The notes: generated by a model not told the origin, from the sequence alone. A stretch of DNA of 64,000 bases from Saccharopolyspora shandongensis (GCF_900106995.1 NZ_FNOK01000019.1:62001-126000), one strand, 5' to 3'. Shown: positions 1-7,980, counted from the first letter of the stretch. Numbers and translations are program-made.

Positions 1-742
1 GCGCCCGCTTGAGATCGGCGGCCACCGAACCCGCGACCTCCATCCCGGACCGCACCGTGCCGGTGATCGAGAACATCCCGGGCACCTCGTGCGCCACCAT
101 CGCCCGACCGCTGTCGCGATCCCCGCAGATCAGGTTCAACACCCCGGCCGGCAGGAAGCCACCCGCGATCTCCACCAGCAACGCCGTGCTCACCGGCGTC
201 GTCTCGGCCGGCTTGAGCACCACGGTGTTCCCCGCCGCCAACGCCGGCGCGAACTTCGCCGCGGCCAGCAACAACGGATGCGTCCACGACGTGACCTGCG
301 CGCACACGCCGATCGGCTCCCGCCGCGAGAACGACGTGTGCCCCGGCTGGTACTCGCCGCCCGAGCCGTCCTCCTGCACCCGCGCCGCCCCCGCGTAGAA
401 GCGGATCAGGTCCACCGCCAACGGCAGCTCGTCATCGCGCACCACCGTCCAGGGCTTGCCGGTGTTGCGGCACTCCGCCACCACCAGCTCGTCGGCCCGA
501 TCCTCGATCGCGTCGGCGACGTCCAGCAACACCTGCTGCCGCTGCCGAGGGGTCGTCTGCGACCAGGGCTCGAACGCCGACGCGGCGACGGCCATCACCG
601 CGTCCACATCCATCCACCGCGTCAGCGGAGCGGTGCCGTACTCGTCGCCGGTGCTCGGATCCACCAACGGCAGCGTCTCTCCGGCCAGGGTGCCGGCGGG
701 CTCGCCGCCGACGAAGTTGTGCAGTTCCAGCGCCGCGGTCAA
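1..742 (-). CDS. Aldehyde dehydrogenase, N-terminal part (cut by window edge)
   Basis: N-terminal 247 residues of an NAD(P)-dependent aldehyde dehydrogenase, closest in feel to the aminobutyraldehyde/betaine aldehyde dehydrogenases. Visible family features are the early NFVGG(E) segment, the cofactor-binding PIGVCAQVTSW stretch, and the AGNTVVLKPAETTP motif with the lysine that contacts NAD(P). The catalytic glutamate and cysteine lie beyond the left edge. I chose the TTG at 742 because GGAGG sits six bases upstream; the ATG slightly further upstream is in another frame. It is followed, across about 100 bases, by an MFS transporter on the same strand, so a small catabolic locus is possible. 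The exact substrate cannot be told. Confidence 0.88.
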   Translation of the reverse strand, partial: MTAALELHNFVGGEPAGTLAGETLPLVDPSTGDEYGTAPLTRWMDVDAVMAVAASAFEPWSQTTPRQRQQVLLDVADAIEDRADELVVAECRNTGKPWTVVRDDELPLAVDLIRFYAGAARVQEDGSGGEYQPGHTSFSRREPIGVCAQVTSWTHPLLLAAAKFAPALAAGNTVVLKPAETTPVSTALLVEIAGGFLPAGVLNLICGDRDSGRAMVAHEVPGMFSITGTVRSGMEVAGSVAADLKRA

Positions 743-845
743 CAAAGGCCTCCATCGCTGAGCCCGACCGTCGGTGGCCGGCCGGTGCCACGTCTGCCCA
801 CCGACCCTAGCCGCCACGCCGGGCGCGTGTAGACGGCTCGCCGAG

Positions 846-2123
846 TCAGCCCGCCTTCACCGGCCGCCGCAACCACTGCGCCAGGGTGCCCACCGCCATC
901 AGCATCAGCACCGGGGCGAACGCCCAGCGGTACGCCTGCGCCGCGGGCAGCTGCGATACCGCCTGCAGCACCGCGCCCACCAGCAGCTGCACCAGCACGG
1001 CCGCGGAGAACCCGCCCATGTTGACCACGCCCGAGGCGGTCCCAGAGCGGTGCGCCGCGTTGGCCATTCGCGCCCCGTCGAAGGCCAGCATGGCCCCGCC
1101 GCCACCGACACCGACGAGCACCAGCGCCACCACCAGCACCGGCATCGGCAACGTCCCTGGCCAGCCGACCAGCACCGCCCACACCAGCACCACGACGGAG
1201 GACAGGCCCAGGGTGAACCGGTCGCGCCGCTGCGGGCGGCCGGAGATGTACTGGCCCGCGAACCACGAGCCCGCGATGAAGCCGAACACGCTGAGCATCA
1301 GCAGCGAACCGACCTCGGCCTGGCCGTGCCCCTGCGACTTCGTCAGCCACGGCCCGCCCCACAGCGTCGTCACCGCCAGGAACTGCGACATCAGCACGAA
1401 GTGCACCCAGAAGGAATGCTTGGTGCCGCGCTGCGCGACGACGTGGCGCAACGTGTGCCAGACCCGCTCCGGCGACGCCGGCGCTTCGTGCTCCGGCCGG
1501 GCGTTCGCCGGTTGGTCCCGGATCGCCAGCCCCGCGACCACCGCGAGCACGACCGTCAGCCCGGCCGCGCCGAGGAACGTCGGCACCCAGCCCAGGCTGT
1601 GCAGCGTCAGGCCCAGCGGCAGCGTCGAGACGACCTGCCCCAGACCGCCCGCCAGCCCGGTCAGGGCCGCGACCTTGCCGAACCGGTGCGGTGGGAACCA
1701 GTGCGCCGCCAGCCGCAGCACGTTGGTGAACATGAACGCGTCGCCGAAGCCGATGAGCATCCGGCCGGCGATCCCGCCGATGATCGACCCGGTGAGCGCG
1801 AACACCGCCGAGCCGACGGCCATCGCGACCATGCCGCCGGTGATCACCTTCCGCGGCCCGAGCCGGTCCGCCAGCAGCCCCGACGGCACCTGCAGGACCA
1901 GGTAGACACCGAGCTGCAGCGCGGAGAACAGCGCCAGGACCGCGGGCCCGGTTTCGAAGCGCTGCAGCGCTTCCGGCGCCGCCACGCCGAGGCTGGCGCG
2001 GTGGAAAAGCGCCGCGCAGTAGCAGAGCGCGCCGACTCCCCACACCAGCCACGCCACCCTCGACGAGCTGGGGCGATCACCCTGCTCCCTGGCGGGTGGC
2101 GCGGTCATGACGGTCTCGGACAC
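846..2123 (-). CDS. MFS transporter
   Basis: A 425-residue major facilitator superfamily transporter of the inner membrane with about 12 hydrophobic segments. The loop after the second helix carries the family signature (GLLADRLGPRKV, residues about 83-94). The central loop near residues 205-225 is hydrophilic, as is usual between the two six-helix halves. The GTG start at 2123 has a strong GGGGAGGAG ribosome-binding site. It is divergent from a GntR regulator, and a perfect inverted repeat lies between them, so it is probably controlled by that regulator. The substrate is unknown; the neighbouring aldehyde dehydrogenase suggests a carbon or amine source (inference). Confidence 0.88.
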   Translation of the reverse strand: MSETVMTAPPAREQGDRPSSSRVAWLVWGVGALCYCAALFHRASLGVAAPEALQRFETGPAVLALFSALQLGVYLVLQVPSGLLADRLGPRKVITGGMVAMAVGSAVFALTGSIIGGIAGRMLIGFGDAFMFTNVLRLAAHWFPPHRFGKVAALTGLAGGLGQVVSTLPLGLTLHSLGWVPTFLGAAGLTVVLAVVAGLAIRDQPANARPEHEAPASPERVWHTLRHVVAQRGTKHSFWVHFVLMSQFLAVTTLWGGPWLTKSQGHGQAEVGSLLMLSVFGFIAGSWFAGQYISGRPQRRDRFTLGLSSVVVLVWAVLVGWPGTLPMPVLVVALVLVGVGGGGAMLAFDGARMANAAHRSGTASGVVNMGGFSAAVLVQLLVGAVLQAVSQLPAAQAYRWAFAPVLMLMAVGTLAQWLRRPVKAG

Positions 2124-2146
2124 CGGAAACTCCTCCCCTGGAAAAT

Positions 2147-2169
2147 CTTGTATTCAGCATAGATACAAG
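2147..2169. promoter_or_regulatory. Inverted repeat, likely GntR operator
   Basis: CTTGTAT and ATACAAG form perfect 7-base arms separated by nine bases, in the divergent MFS/GntR promoter region. A possible -10 box for the MFS gene (TATGCT on the minus strand, 2156-2161) lies within the spacer. Autoregulation by the adjacent GntR protein is the simplest reading, but no binding data exist here. Confidence 0.5.
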
Positions 2170-2192
2170 TTGGGTAGAAGTACGATGACCTC

Positions 2193-2903
2193 GTGTCGAG
2201 CGCAACACCACGCGAAGCCGTGTCCTCCGCCACTGCCGCCGCAGCCGAGCTCCCCGCTGCGGACCGCGCCTACCACCACGTCAAGGCCGATCTGCTGGAC
2301 GGCAGCTACCCCGACGGCGAGCTGCTGTCCGAGGGCGAAGTGGCGAACGCGCTGCAGATGTCGCGCACCCCGGTGCGCGAGGCCTTCCTGCGGCTGCAGA
2401 CCGAAGGATTCCTGCGGCTGTACCCGAAGCGCGGCGCGCTGGTCGTGCCGGTGACCGCCACCGAGGCGCGGGCGGTCGTAGAGGCCCGGCTGGCGCTGGA
2501 GAGCTTCGCCATCGACAAGCTCGCCATGCAGGGCCGCGAGGCGATGACCGCGGTCGGCGAGCAGCTGGCCGCGCACCCGGCCTGCGATGCCGCCGACCTC
2601 AGCGATGCCGAGATGCACGAGACCGACCGCGCGTTCCACGCGACCCTGGTGGCTTCGGCGGGCAATCCCGTGGTCGCCGACCTCTACAACGCCCTGCGCG
2701 ACAAGCAGATGCGGATCACGGCCATGGCCCGCACCCACGCCGTGCGCCCCCGCATCACCCAGCAGCACGCGCACCTCGCGGACGCGCTGCGCGACGGCGA
2801 TCCCGAGCTGGCCAAGACCCGGCTGCGCGAGCACCTCCTGGGTACGGTCCGCGTGTTCGGCGTGGCAGGCGGCCCCTACCTCGACCCGGATTCGGACGTC
2901 TGA
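2193..2903 (+). CDS. GntR-family regulator, FadR/FCD type
   Basis: A 236-residue transcriptional regulator. Residues about 22-90 form the GntR winged helix: YHHVKADLLDG, then LSEGEVANALQMSRTPVREA and the wing LYPKRGALVV. The rest is the all-helical FCD ligand domain, with the acidic and histidine residues that bind metal or carboxylate ligands in this family (EMHETDRAFH, and QQHAHLADAL near residue 192). The GTG start at 2193 gives the full N-terminus; an alanine-rich lead-in precedes the DNA-binding domain. It is divergent from the MFS transporter and probably represses it. The effector is unknown. Confidence 0.85.
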   Translation: MSSATPREAVSSATAAAAELPAADRAYHHVKADLLDGSYPDGELLSEGEVANALQMSRTPVREAFLRLQTEGFLRLYPKRGALVVPVTATEARAVVEARLALESFAIDKLAMQGREAMTAVGEQLAAHPACDAADLSDAEMHETDRAFHATLVASAGNPVVADLYNALRDKQMRITAMARTHAVRPRITQQHAHLADALRDGDPELAKTRLREHLLGTVRVFGVAGGPYLDPDSDV

Positions 2904-2993
2904 AGCCGTTTTCGATCGGCGAGCCGGAGTGGTCAGCGGCCAGCCGGAGGTTTAATTTCGATCAACACTGAAATGATTGTGATTATAAAAATT

Positions 2994-3029
2994 CTGTGTC
3001 GAACCGAACCGAGGTTCGGCCCGACACAG
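2994..3029 (-). terminator. Intrinsic terminator for the VOC gene
   Basis: Outer arms CTGTGTCG/CGACACAG and inner arms CCGAAC/GTTCGG form a long hairpin with a CGAG loop. Read on the minus strand it is followed at once by AATTTTTA, a T-run that is rare in this GC-rich window. It begins three bases beyond the VOC stop. The bases 2950-2993 next to it are strikingly AT-rich. Confidence 0.75.
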
Positions 3030-3031
3030 GT

Positions 3032-3484
3032 CTACGCCACGCAGAACTCGTTGCCTTCGGGGTCCTGCATGAGCCACCAGTGCCCGGCGGGCCCCTGATC
3101 GACCTCGCGGACGCGGGTCGCCCCCAGCCCCTCCAGCTTGGCCACCAGCGCCTCGCGGCCGCCGGGCTCGCTGTGGACGTCGATGTGCAGGCGGTTCTTG
3201 CCGGCCTTGCCCTCGGGCACGTCCTGGAAGAGCAGGCGTCGGCCGCGGCCGACGCCGCTGGTCCCGTCGAACGGGTCCTCGGGGTGGCGGACCGCGGCGT
3301 AGCCGCGGAAGTTCTTGCGGCCTCGATGCTCGACGACCGCCTCCTCGCCGATGTGGCCGGCGGCCAGCAGCTGCTCGATGAGCGCGCTGGGGTCTTCCAC
3401 CTCGTAGCCCAGGGCCTCGGCCCAGAAGTCTGCGAGGACGGGTGCGTTCGTGCTGTCGATGACCAGCTTCCAGCTCAGTGCCAT
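3032..3484 (-). CDS. VOC (glyoxalase-like) family protein
   Basis: A 150-residue protein of the vicinal oxygen chelate superfamily, glyoxalase-like type. Two beta-alpha-beta-beta-beta units are visible. The first starts LSWKLVIDSTNAPVLADFWA; the second carries RLHIDVHSE and ends with the typical DPEGNEFCVA strand. Histidine (LHIDVH) and C-terminal glutamate residues could chelate metal. The ATG at 3484 has no ribosome-binding site, but a -10-like TATAAC lies seven bases upstream, so the mRNA may be leaderless. Members include lyases, dioxygenases and antibiotic-binding proteins; the substrate cannot be named. Confidence 0.8.
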   Translation of the reverse strand: MALSWKLVIDSTNAPVLADFWAEALGYEVEDPSALIEQLLAAGHIGEEAVVEHRGRKNFRGYAAVRHPEDPFDGTSGVGRGRRLLFQDVPEGKAGKNRLHIDVHSEPGGREALVAKLEGLGATRVREVDQGPAGHWWLMQDPEGNEFCVA

Positions 3485-3505
3485 GTAACCAGTTATATCG
3501 GTTAC
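3485..3505 (-). promoter_or_regulatory. Leaderless promoter within an inverted repeat
   Basis: GTAACC (3485-3490) and GGTTAC (3500-3505) form a perfect inverted repeat with a nine-base spacer. On the minus strand the spacer holds TATAAC (3492-3497), a good -10 box whose expected start point is the ATG of the VOC gene. A protein bound to the repeat would block this promoter. The nearby WYL regulator is one candidate (inference). Confidence 0.5.
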
Positions 3506-3539
3506 CGGGATTCGGCGGCAAGCGGTGGGCCGTACTCCC

Positions 3540-4517
3540 CTAGCTCGCCGCGGCGGCGTAGCGGCGGGCGAGGTGCGCGAAGGCGTCCTTGAGCTCGGTC
3601 GGCCCGACGACCTCGATGTCCGCGTCGAACCTGCCGATGGTGGCGGCCAGTCCGGGCCACGACCAGGAACCGAGGACGAGCCGGCAGCGGTTCGGGCCGA
3701 GCTCCTCGACCACGCCCTCCCGGACGTAGGGGGATACCTCGTCGGCGGGCACGTCGAGGATCACCTCGCCGCGGCAGGGCCAGTCGCCGGAGCCGCCGAA
3801 GCCCCGGAACCGGCCGGAGACGAAGGCGGCCACGTCACCTCCCGGCAGTTCGCGCGGGACGAAACGGGGGCCCGTGGGGATGCGCGGGGTGATCCGGTCC
3901 GCGCGGAAGGTGCGCCAGTCCTCGCGGTCGAGATCCCAGGCGACGAGGTACCAGCGCCCGCCCCAGGTGACGAGATGGTGCGGCTGCACCCGGCGCGGCG
4001 CACCACTGCCGCCCACCCGCGACGGGGACACGGGCGCGTAGTCGAAGCGCAACACCTCGCGGGTGTGGACCGCGGCGCTGAGGGCCATGAGCACGCCGCT
4101 GTCGACCGGCGGGGGCGGCCCGGTCGCGTGCCGCTCGACGGCGGTGATCTGGAAGGTGTCGATCCGGCGGCGTAGCCGTGCGGGCATGACCTGCCGGACG
4201 GTGTTCAGCGCTCGCGCCGCGGCTTCCTTGATGCCCGCACCGGCGGTGGCGGCGCTCTGGAGCGCGACGGCGAGGGCGATGGCCTGCTCGTCGTCGAACA
4301 GCAGCGGCGGCAGTTCCACGCCCGCGTCCAGCCGGTACCCGCCGTCGGGACCTTTGATCGCCACCACGGGATAACCGAGCTCGCGCAAGCGGTCGACGTC
4401 GCGGCGCACGGTCCGCTCGCTGACCTCCAGCCGCTCGGCCAGCAGCGCCCCCGGCCAGTCGCGGCGCGCCTGGAGCAGGGAGAGCAACGACAGCAGTCGC
4501 GCTGATGTCTTCGGCAC
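3540..4517 (-). CDS. WYL-domain regulator (YafY/DeoR-type winged helix)
   Basis: A 325-residue transcriptional regulator. Residues 1-60 are a DeoR/HTH_11 winged helix (LLSLLQARRDWPGALLAERL, then the recognition helix VSERTVRRDVDRLRELG). The middle and C-terminal parts are the WYL ligand-sensing domain; the segment WGGRWYLVAWDLDREDWR carries the WYL core near residue 195. The open frame extends further upstream, but the family N-terminus fits the GTG at 4517, and the longer form would overlap the divergent DinB gene. A YafY-like regulator beside a DinB-like protein is a common pairing in actinomycetes, so it probably controls that gene. Confidence 0.85.
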   Translation of the reverse strand: MPKTSARLLSLLSLLQARRDWPGALLAERLEVSERTVRRDVDRLRELGYPVVAIKGPDGGYRLDAGVELPPLLFDDEQAIALAVALQSAATAGAGIKEAAARALNTVRQVMPARLRRRIDTFQITAVERHATGPPPPVDSGVLMALSAAVHTREVLRFDYAPVSPSRVGGSGAPRRVQPHHLVTWGGRWYLVAWDLDREDWRTFRADRITPRIPTGPRFVPRELPGGDVAAFVSGRFRGFGGSGDWPCRGEVILDVPADEVSPYVREGVVEELGPNRCRLVLGSWSWPGLAATIGRFDADIEVVGPTELKDAFAHLARRYAAAAS

Positions 4518-4578
4518 GAACCAATACTGCCCCAAGAAGCGGCCACATCCTGTCCGCTTCTCCTGCGACCGTGGTCCC

Positions 4579-5169
4579 ATGCTGAACGACGAGAACGACC
4601 GCGAGGGCACGACCGCCACCCTCGACGGCGAGCGGGCCGACCTGCTCACCGAGCTCGCGACCGCGCGATCCGCCCTGATCAACACGACGCGCGGGCTCAG
4701 CGACGAGCAGGCCGGCGTGCGCCCGACGGCCAGCGCCCTGTGCCTGGGCGGGCTGATCAAGCACGTGGCGGCCATGGAGGAACAATGGATGCGTTTCGCG
4801 CTCGACGGGCCGTCGGCGATGCGCTTCGACCTGCCCGCCGGCGTCACCTGGGCAGACCTGGCGGCCGGTACCGCACGTGAGATCCCGCAGTGGGCGATCG
4901 ACAACCAGAACGGCTTCCGGATGCTGCCCGGCGAAACGCTGGCCGGTGTCATCGAGCGCTACGAGCAGGTCGCCGCCCGCAGCGAGGAGATCATCGCCGC
5001 CGTGCCCGACCTGTCGGCGACGCACCCGCTTCCGGAAGCGCCGTGGAACGAGCCAGGAGCAGCGCACAGCGTGCGCCGGGTACTGGTGCACGTCATCGCC
5101 GAGACCACCCAGCACGCGGGGCACGCGGACATCCTGCGCGAGACGCTCGACGGCCAGACGTCGAGCTGA
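4579..5169 (+). CDS. DinB-family (DUF664-like) protein
   Basis: A 196-residue protein with the four-helix DinB fold. The metal-binding histidine positions are recognisable: GGLIKHVAAMEEQWM (about residue 58) and HVIAETTQHAGHADILRE near residue 170, where the HAGHADI stretch is characteristic. Family members include mycothiol- or bacillithiol-dependent transferases and many proteins of unknown role. The ATG at 4579 is used. It is divergent from the WYL regulator, with 61 bases between the starts, and is followed by a strong hairpin. Confidence 0.82.
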   Translation: MLNDENDREGTTATLDGERADLLTELATARSALINTTRGLSDEQAGVRPTASALCLGGLIKHVAAMEEQWMRFALDGPSAMRFDLPAGVTWADLAAGTAREIPQWAIDNQNGFRMLPGETLAGVIERYEQVAARSEEIIAAVPDLSATHPLPEAPWNEPGAAHSVRRVLVHVIAETTQHAGHADILRETLDGQTSS

Positions 5170-5235
5170 CCGGCGGCATCCCGACCAGATCGAGCTCGCC
5201 CGGACTTGCACGAAATCGAAAGGAATTGCATCGCT

Positions 5236-5327
5236 GTGAAGATGTGCGAGCCCGGGCGGGTTCTCCACTACCGCCCGGGCACCATGACCGACCGCGTCCG
5301 GCTCATCGGCGAGGTGCTGACCCGATG
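5236..5327 (+). CDS. Possible 30-residue leader peptide
   Basis: GTG at 5236 opens a 30-codon frame whose TGA overlaps the ATG of the next gene in the arrangement ATGA, the usual sign of translational coupling. An AAAGGA stretch lies about ten bases upstream. Third codon positions are almost all G or C, but much of the frame is occupied by a perfect hairpin (5250-5280), which by itself forces that bias. Treat as a candidate only. Confidence 0.3.
5250..5280. terminator. Strong GC hairpin between DinB and winged-helix genes
   Basis: GCCCGGGCGG (5250-5259) and CCGCCCGGGC (5271-5280) are perfect 10-base arms with an 11-base loop. No T-run follows. It may act as a weak terminator, attenuator or RNA-stability element ahead of the downstream gene. 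Confidence 0.5.
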
Positions 5328-6425
5328 ACCGTTCTCGACGCCCGGGCGCTCAATCGCGCGACGCTGGCCCGGCAGCTGCTGCTCGATCGCGCCGACATGC
5401 CTGCTCTCGACGCCGTCGCGCACCTCGGCGGCCTGCAGGCGCAGGAACCGCAGGAGCCGTTCGTCGGACTCTGGTCCCGGTTGCGCGCGTTCACCCCACC
5501 TGCGCTCTCGGACCTGCTGACGGGGCGGGACGCGGTGCGGATCCACCTCATGCGCCGCACCGTCCACCTCGTCACCGCCGCCGACGCCCTGTCCTGGCGG
5601 GCCCGCTACGACGCCATGCTGCGCCAGCGGGTGCTCGGGACCTACCGCCGCGAGCTCGACGGAGTCGACCTGGACGAGCTCGCGGCGGCGGGCCGGGCGG
5701 TGATGGCCGACGGCGAGCCTCGCTCGATGCCCGAGCTCGCGCGGGCTCTCGCTGAGCACTGGCCGACGGCGGGCGTGCGGGCGCTGGGCGAAATGCTGCT
5801 CGCTGCGCTCATCCCGGTGGTGCAGCTGCCACCGCGCGGGCTCTGGCTGGCGAAGGCAGGCGTGCGCAACGCACTGTTCTCCTCCTGGCTGGGGCGCGAG
5901 ATGGACCCGCTGCCCTCGGACGATTCCGATCCGGTGGGCCAGGCGCTGGTGCGGCGCTACCTGGCCGCGTTCGGCCCGGCCTCGTCGGCCGACCTGCGCG
6001 CCTGGTGTGGTCTGGCCGGGCTGCCCGCAGCGGTGGCCGCGATGCGCGACGAGCTGGTGGTCTTCCGCGACGAGCGAGGCCGGAAACTGCTGGATCTGCC
6101 CGACGCGCCGCGCCCCGGCCCCGACGCACCCGCCCCGGTGCGGTTCCTGCCGGCGTTCGACAACGCGGTCCTGGGTTACGACGACCGCAGCCGGATCATC
6201 GACGACGCCCATCGCGGCCTGTCGGTCACCGGCGCGCGCTTCGTCCTGGTCGACGGCCGGGTCGCCGCGACCTGGACCGTCGAGGCCGACACCGTGATCG
6301 TCACCCCGCTGCGCCGCTTCTCCCCGGCCGACCGCACCGCCGTCGCCGAGCACGGGCAGGAACTCGCGTCGTTCCTCTCCGACAAGGACAGCGACCGCGT
6401 GCAGATCGCCGCCGCTCCCCGGTGA
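5325..6425 (+). CDS. Winged-helix DNA-binding protein (HTH_42, AlkZ/AlkX-like)
   Basis: A 366-residue protein of the winged-helix family related to the DNA glycosylase AlkZ and the actinobacterial AlkX proteins. The N-terminus (LARQLLLDRADMPALDAVAHLGGLQAQEPQEP) contains the typical GGLQAQ stretch. The middle holds RIHLMRRTVHLVTAADAL and the C-terminal third holds RFLPAFDNAVLGYDDRSRI, both characteristic. The AlkZ catalytic QxQ motif seems to be represented by LQAQEPQ near residue 38. Glycosylase activity is possible but unproven, since many relatives have no known activity. The ATG overlaps the end of a possible leader peptide. Confidence 0.82.
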   Translation: MTVLDARALNRATLARQLLLDRADMPALDAVAHLGGLQAQEPQEPFVGLWSRLRAFTPPALSDLLTGRDAVRIHLMRRTVHLVTAADALSWRARYDAMLRQRVLGTYRRELDGVDLDELAAAGRAVMADGEPRSMPELARALAEHWPTAGVRALGEMLLAALIPVVQLPPRGLWLAKAGVRNALFSSWLGREMDPLPSDDSDPVGQALVRRYLAAFGPASSADLRAWCGLAGLPAAVAAMRDELVVFRDERGRKLLDLPDAPRPGPDAPAPVRFLPAFDNAVLGYDDRSRIIDDAHRGLSVTGARFVLVDGRVAATWTVEADTVIVTPLRRFSPADRTAVAEHGQELASFLSDKDSDRVQIAAAPR

Positions 6426-6437
6426 ACCGGCGCCGGT

Positions 6438-7034
6438 TCACAGCAGTCGTCGTTGCACGACATCGGCGATCACCGCGGTCACGACCTTGTCCAGCGCTCC
6501 GGCGTCCGGCGATGCCCTACCCGCGAACAGCAGGTGCCCGGCGCCGATGAGCGAGAGCGCGAGCGAGTCGACGTCCGCGTCGGCGGCGATGCGGCCCAGC
6601 TCGCGCTCGTCGGCGAGGTAGGAGGCGATCATGGTGCCTGCTTCCGCCAGGAGCGGGATGCCGTGGGCGTGCCCGGTCCGGCGCAGCCGGGCGCGCAGCT
6701 CGTCCCGGAAGACGACGAGGCCGACGATCGCCACCGCGACCGAGTCGAACAGGTCCGCCAGCGCGCCGGTGAGATTGCCCGCGACCTCGCCGGTTCCGGC
6801 CGCGGCTCGGAGGTCGGCGGTCTGGGCCTCGATCCGGGCGATGCGATCTCGCACGAGCTCGGCGAGGAAGGCGTCGAAGTCGGCGAAGTGCCGGTGCAGG
6901 ACACCCTTGGCGCATCCCGCCTCGACGGTGACCGCCCTGCTGGTCAGCGCGCTCGGCCCGTCCCGCAGCAGGACGCGCTCGGCGGCGTCGAACAGCTGCT
7001 GTCGCGCGTCGCGAATGTGCACCCCGGTCGGCAC
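6438..7034 (-). CDS. TetR-family regulator
   Basis: A 198-residue TetR-type repressor. Residues about 8-55 form the helix-turn-helix (ARQQLFDAAERVLLRDG, SRAVTVEAGCAKGVLHRHF). The remainder is the helical ligand domain, which cannot be assigned. I prefer the GTG at 7034, where GGAGGG lies eight bases upstream; the longer frame starting at 7064 lacks a ribosome-binding site. It is divergent from a methyltransferase gene, and two matching palindromes sit between them, so it probably represses that gene and perhaps itself. Confidence 0.86.
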   Translation of the reverse strand: MPTGVHIRDARQQLFDAAERVLLRDGPSALTSRAVTVEAGCAKGVLHRHFADFDAFLAELVRDRIARIEAQTADLRAAAGTGEVAGNLTGALADLFDSVAVAIVGLVVFRDELRARLRRTGHAHGIPLLAEAGTMIASYLADERELGRIAADADVDSLALSLIGAGHLLFAGRASPDAGALDKVVTAVIADVVQRRLL

Positions 7035-7065
7035 CGCGCAATCCCTCCGCACTTCGATGGTCACG

Positions 7066-7109
7066 TTGCCCTAGTGGGCATGCGCCCACTAGGGTGGGCA
7101 CATGCCCAC
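7066..7109 (+). promoter_or_regulatory. Leaderless promoter with twin TetR-type operators
   Basis: Two palindromes with the same core, GTGGGC-N4-GCCCAC, have centres exactly 20 bases apart (7074-7089 and 7094-7109). The first extends to perfect 11-base arms (7069-7079 and 7084-7094). They overlap a plausible promoter for the methyltransferase: TTGCCC (7066-7071), 18 bases, TAGGGT (7090-7095), then six bases to the ATG at 7102, which lies inside the second palindrome. The divergent TetR protein is the obvious ligand. Confidence 0.65.
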
Positions 7110-7941
7110 TATACCGTCCGGGGACTCTTCCCCGGCCCGGCCAGAGCCGCATCGAGCCCGGAAGATGGCGGAGTCGTTCGGCGTCAACCCCGAGCGCTAC
7201 GACCAGGCCCGGCCCCACTACCCCGACGCCCTGGTGGAGCGGATCGTCGCCGCCAGCCCCGGCCCCGACGTCCTCGACGTCGGCTGCGGCACCGGCATCG
7301 AAGCCCGCCAGTTCCAGGCGGCCGGCTGCGCCGTGCTCGGCGTCGACCCCGACGCGCGGATGGCCGAGTTCGCCCGGCGAACCGGCGTCGAGGTCGAGGT
7401 GGCGACCTTCGAGGCGTGGGATCCCGCCGGCCGGACCTTCGACGCGGTCGTCGCCGGCCAGGCCTGGCACTGGGTGGACCCGGTCGCGGGCGCCGCCAAG
7501 GCCGCGCGGGTGCTCCGGCCCGGAGGTCGGCTCGCGGTGTTCGCGCACGTCTTCGAACCCCCTCCCCCGGTGGCGGAGGCCTTCGCCGCGGCCTACCGGC
7601 GGGTGGCGCCGGACTCGCCCTTGAACCTCCACGCCCGATCGGCCAAGCCTGCCCAGGACGTCTACCAGACGATGTTCGCCACGGCCGTCGACGGGATCCG
7701 GCAGTCGGGCGAGTTCGGCGAGCCGGAGCAGTGGCGATTCGACTGGGAGCAGCGCTACACCCGCGAAGAATGGCTGAACCTGCTGCCCACCACCGGTGCC
7801 CTCACCCTGCTCCCGCCGGACGAGCTGACGGAGGTGCTGGACGCCGTCGGGACCGCCATCGACGAGATCGGCGGCGGCTTCACGATGGCGTACACGACGT
7901 TGGCGGCCACCGCGGCGCGATCCGGTGCCGCCGTCGAGTAG
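7102..7941 (+). CDS. Class I SAM-dependent methyltransferase
   Basis: A 279-residue small-molecule methyltransferase of the Methyltransf_11/25 type. Motif I is VLDVGCGTGIEARQF near residues 54-68; motif II ends in GVDPDARM; the post-II segment AVVAGQAWHWVDP (near 120) is typical of this subfamily. The N-terminal lead SFGVNPERYDQARPHYP is also family-like. The ATG at 7102 seems to coincide with the transcript start. An internal ATG at 7165 is an alternative start that would drop 21 residues. Its promoter is covered by twin palindromes next to a TetR gene, suggesting induction by a small molecule. The substrate is unknown. Confidence 0.86.
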   Translation: MPTIPSGDSSPARPEPHRARKMAESFGVNPERYDQARPHYPDALVERIVAASPGPDVLDVGCGTGIEARQFQAAGCAVLGVDPDARMAEFARRTGVEVEVATFEAWDPAGRTFDAVVAGQAWHWVDPVAGAAKAARVLRPGGRLAVFAHVFEPPPPVAEAFAAAYRRVAPDSPLNLHARSAKPAQDVYQTMFATAVDGIRQSGEFGEPEQWRFDWEQRYTREEWLNLLPTTGALTLLPPDELTEVLDAVGTAIDEIGGGFTMAYTTLAATAARSGAAVE

Positions 7942-7980
7942 GGCAACGCGGACGTCAGGCCCGGCGTCTAGTCTTCCGGC

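Noticed and set aside
4518-4952. N-terminal extension of the WYL regulator to 4952
   Set aside because: The extra part is antisense to the DinB gene and has no homology; the family N-terminus fits the GTG at 4517.
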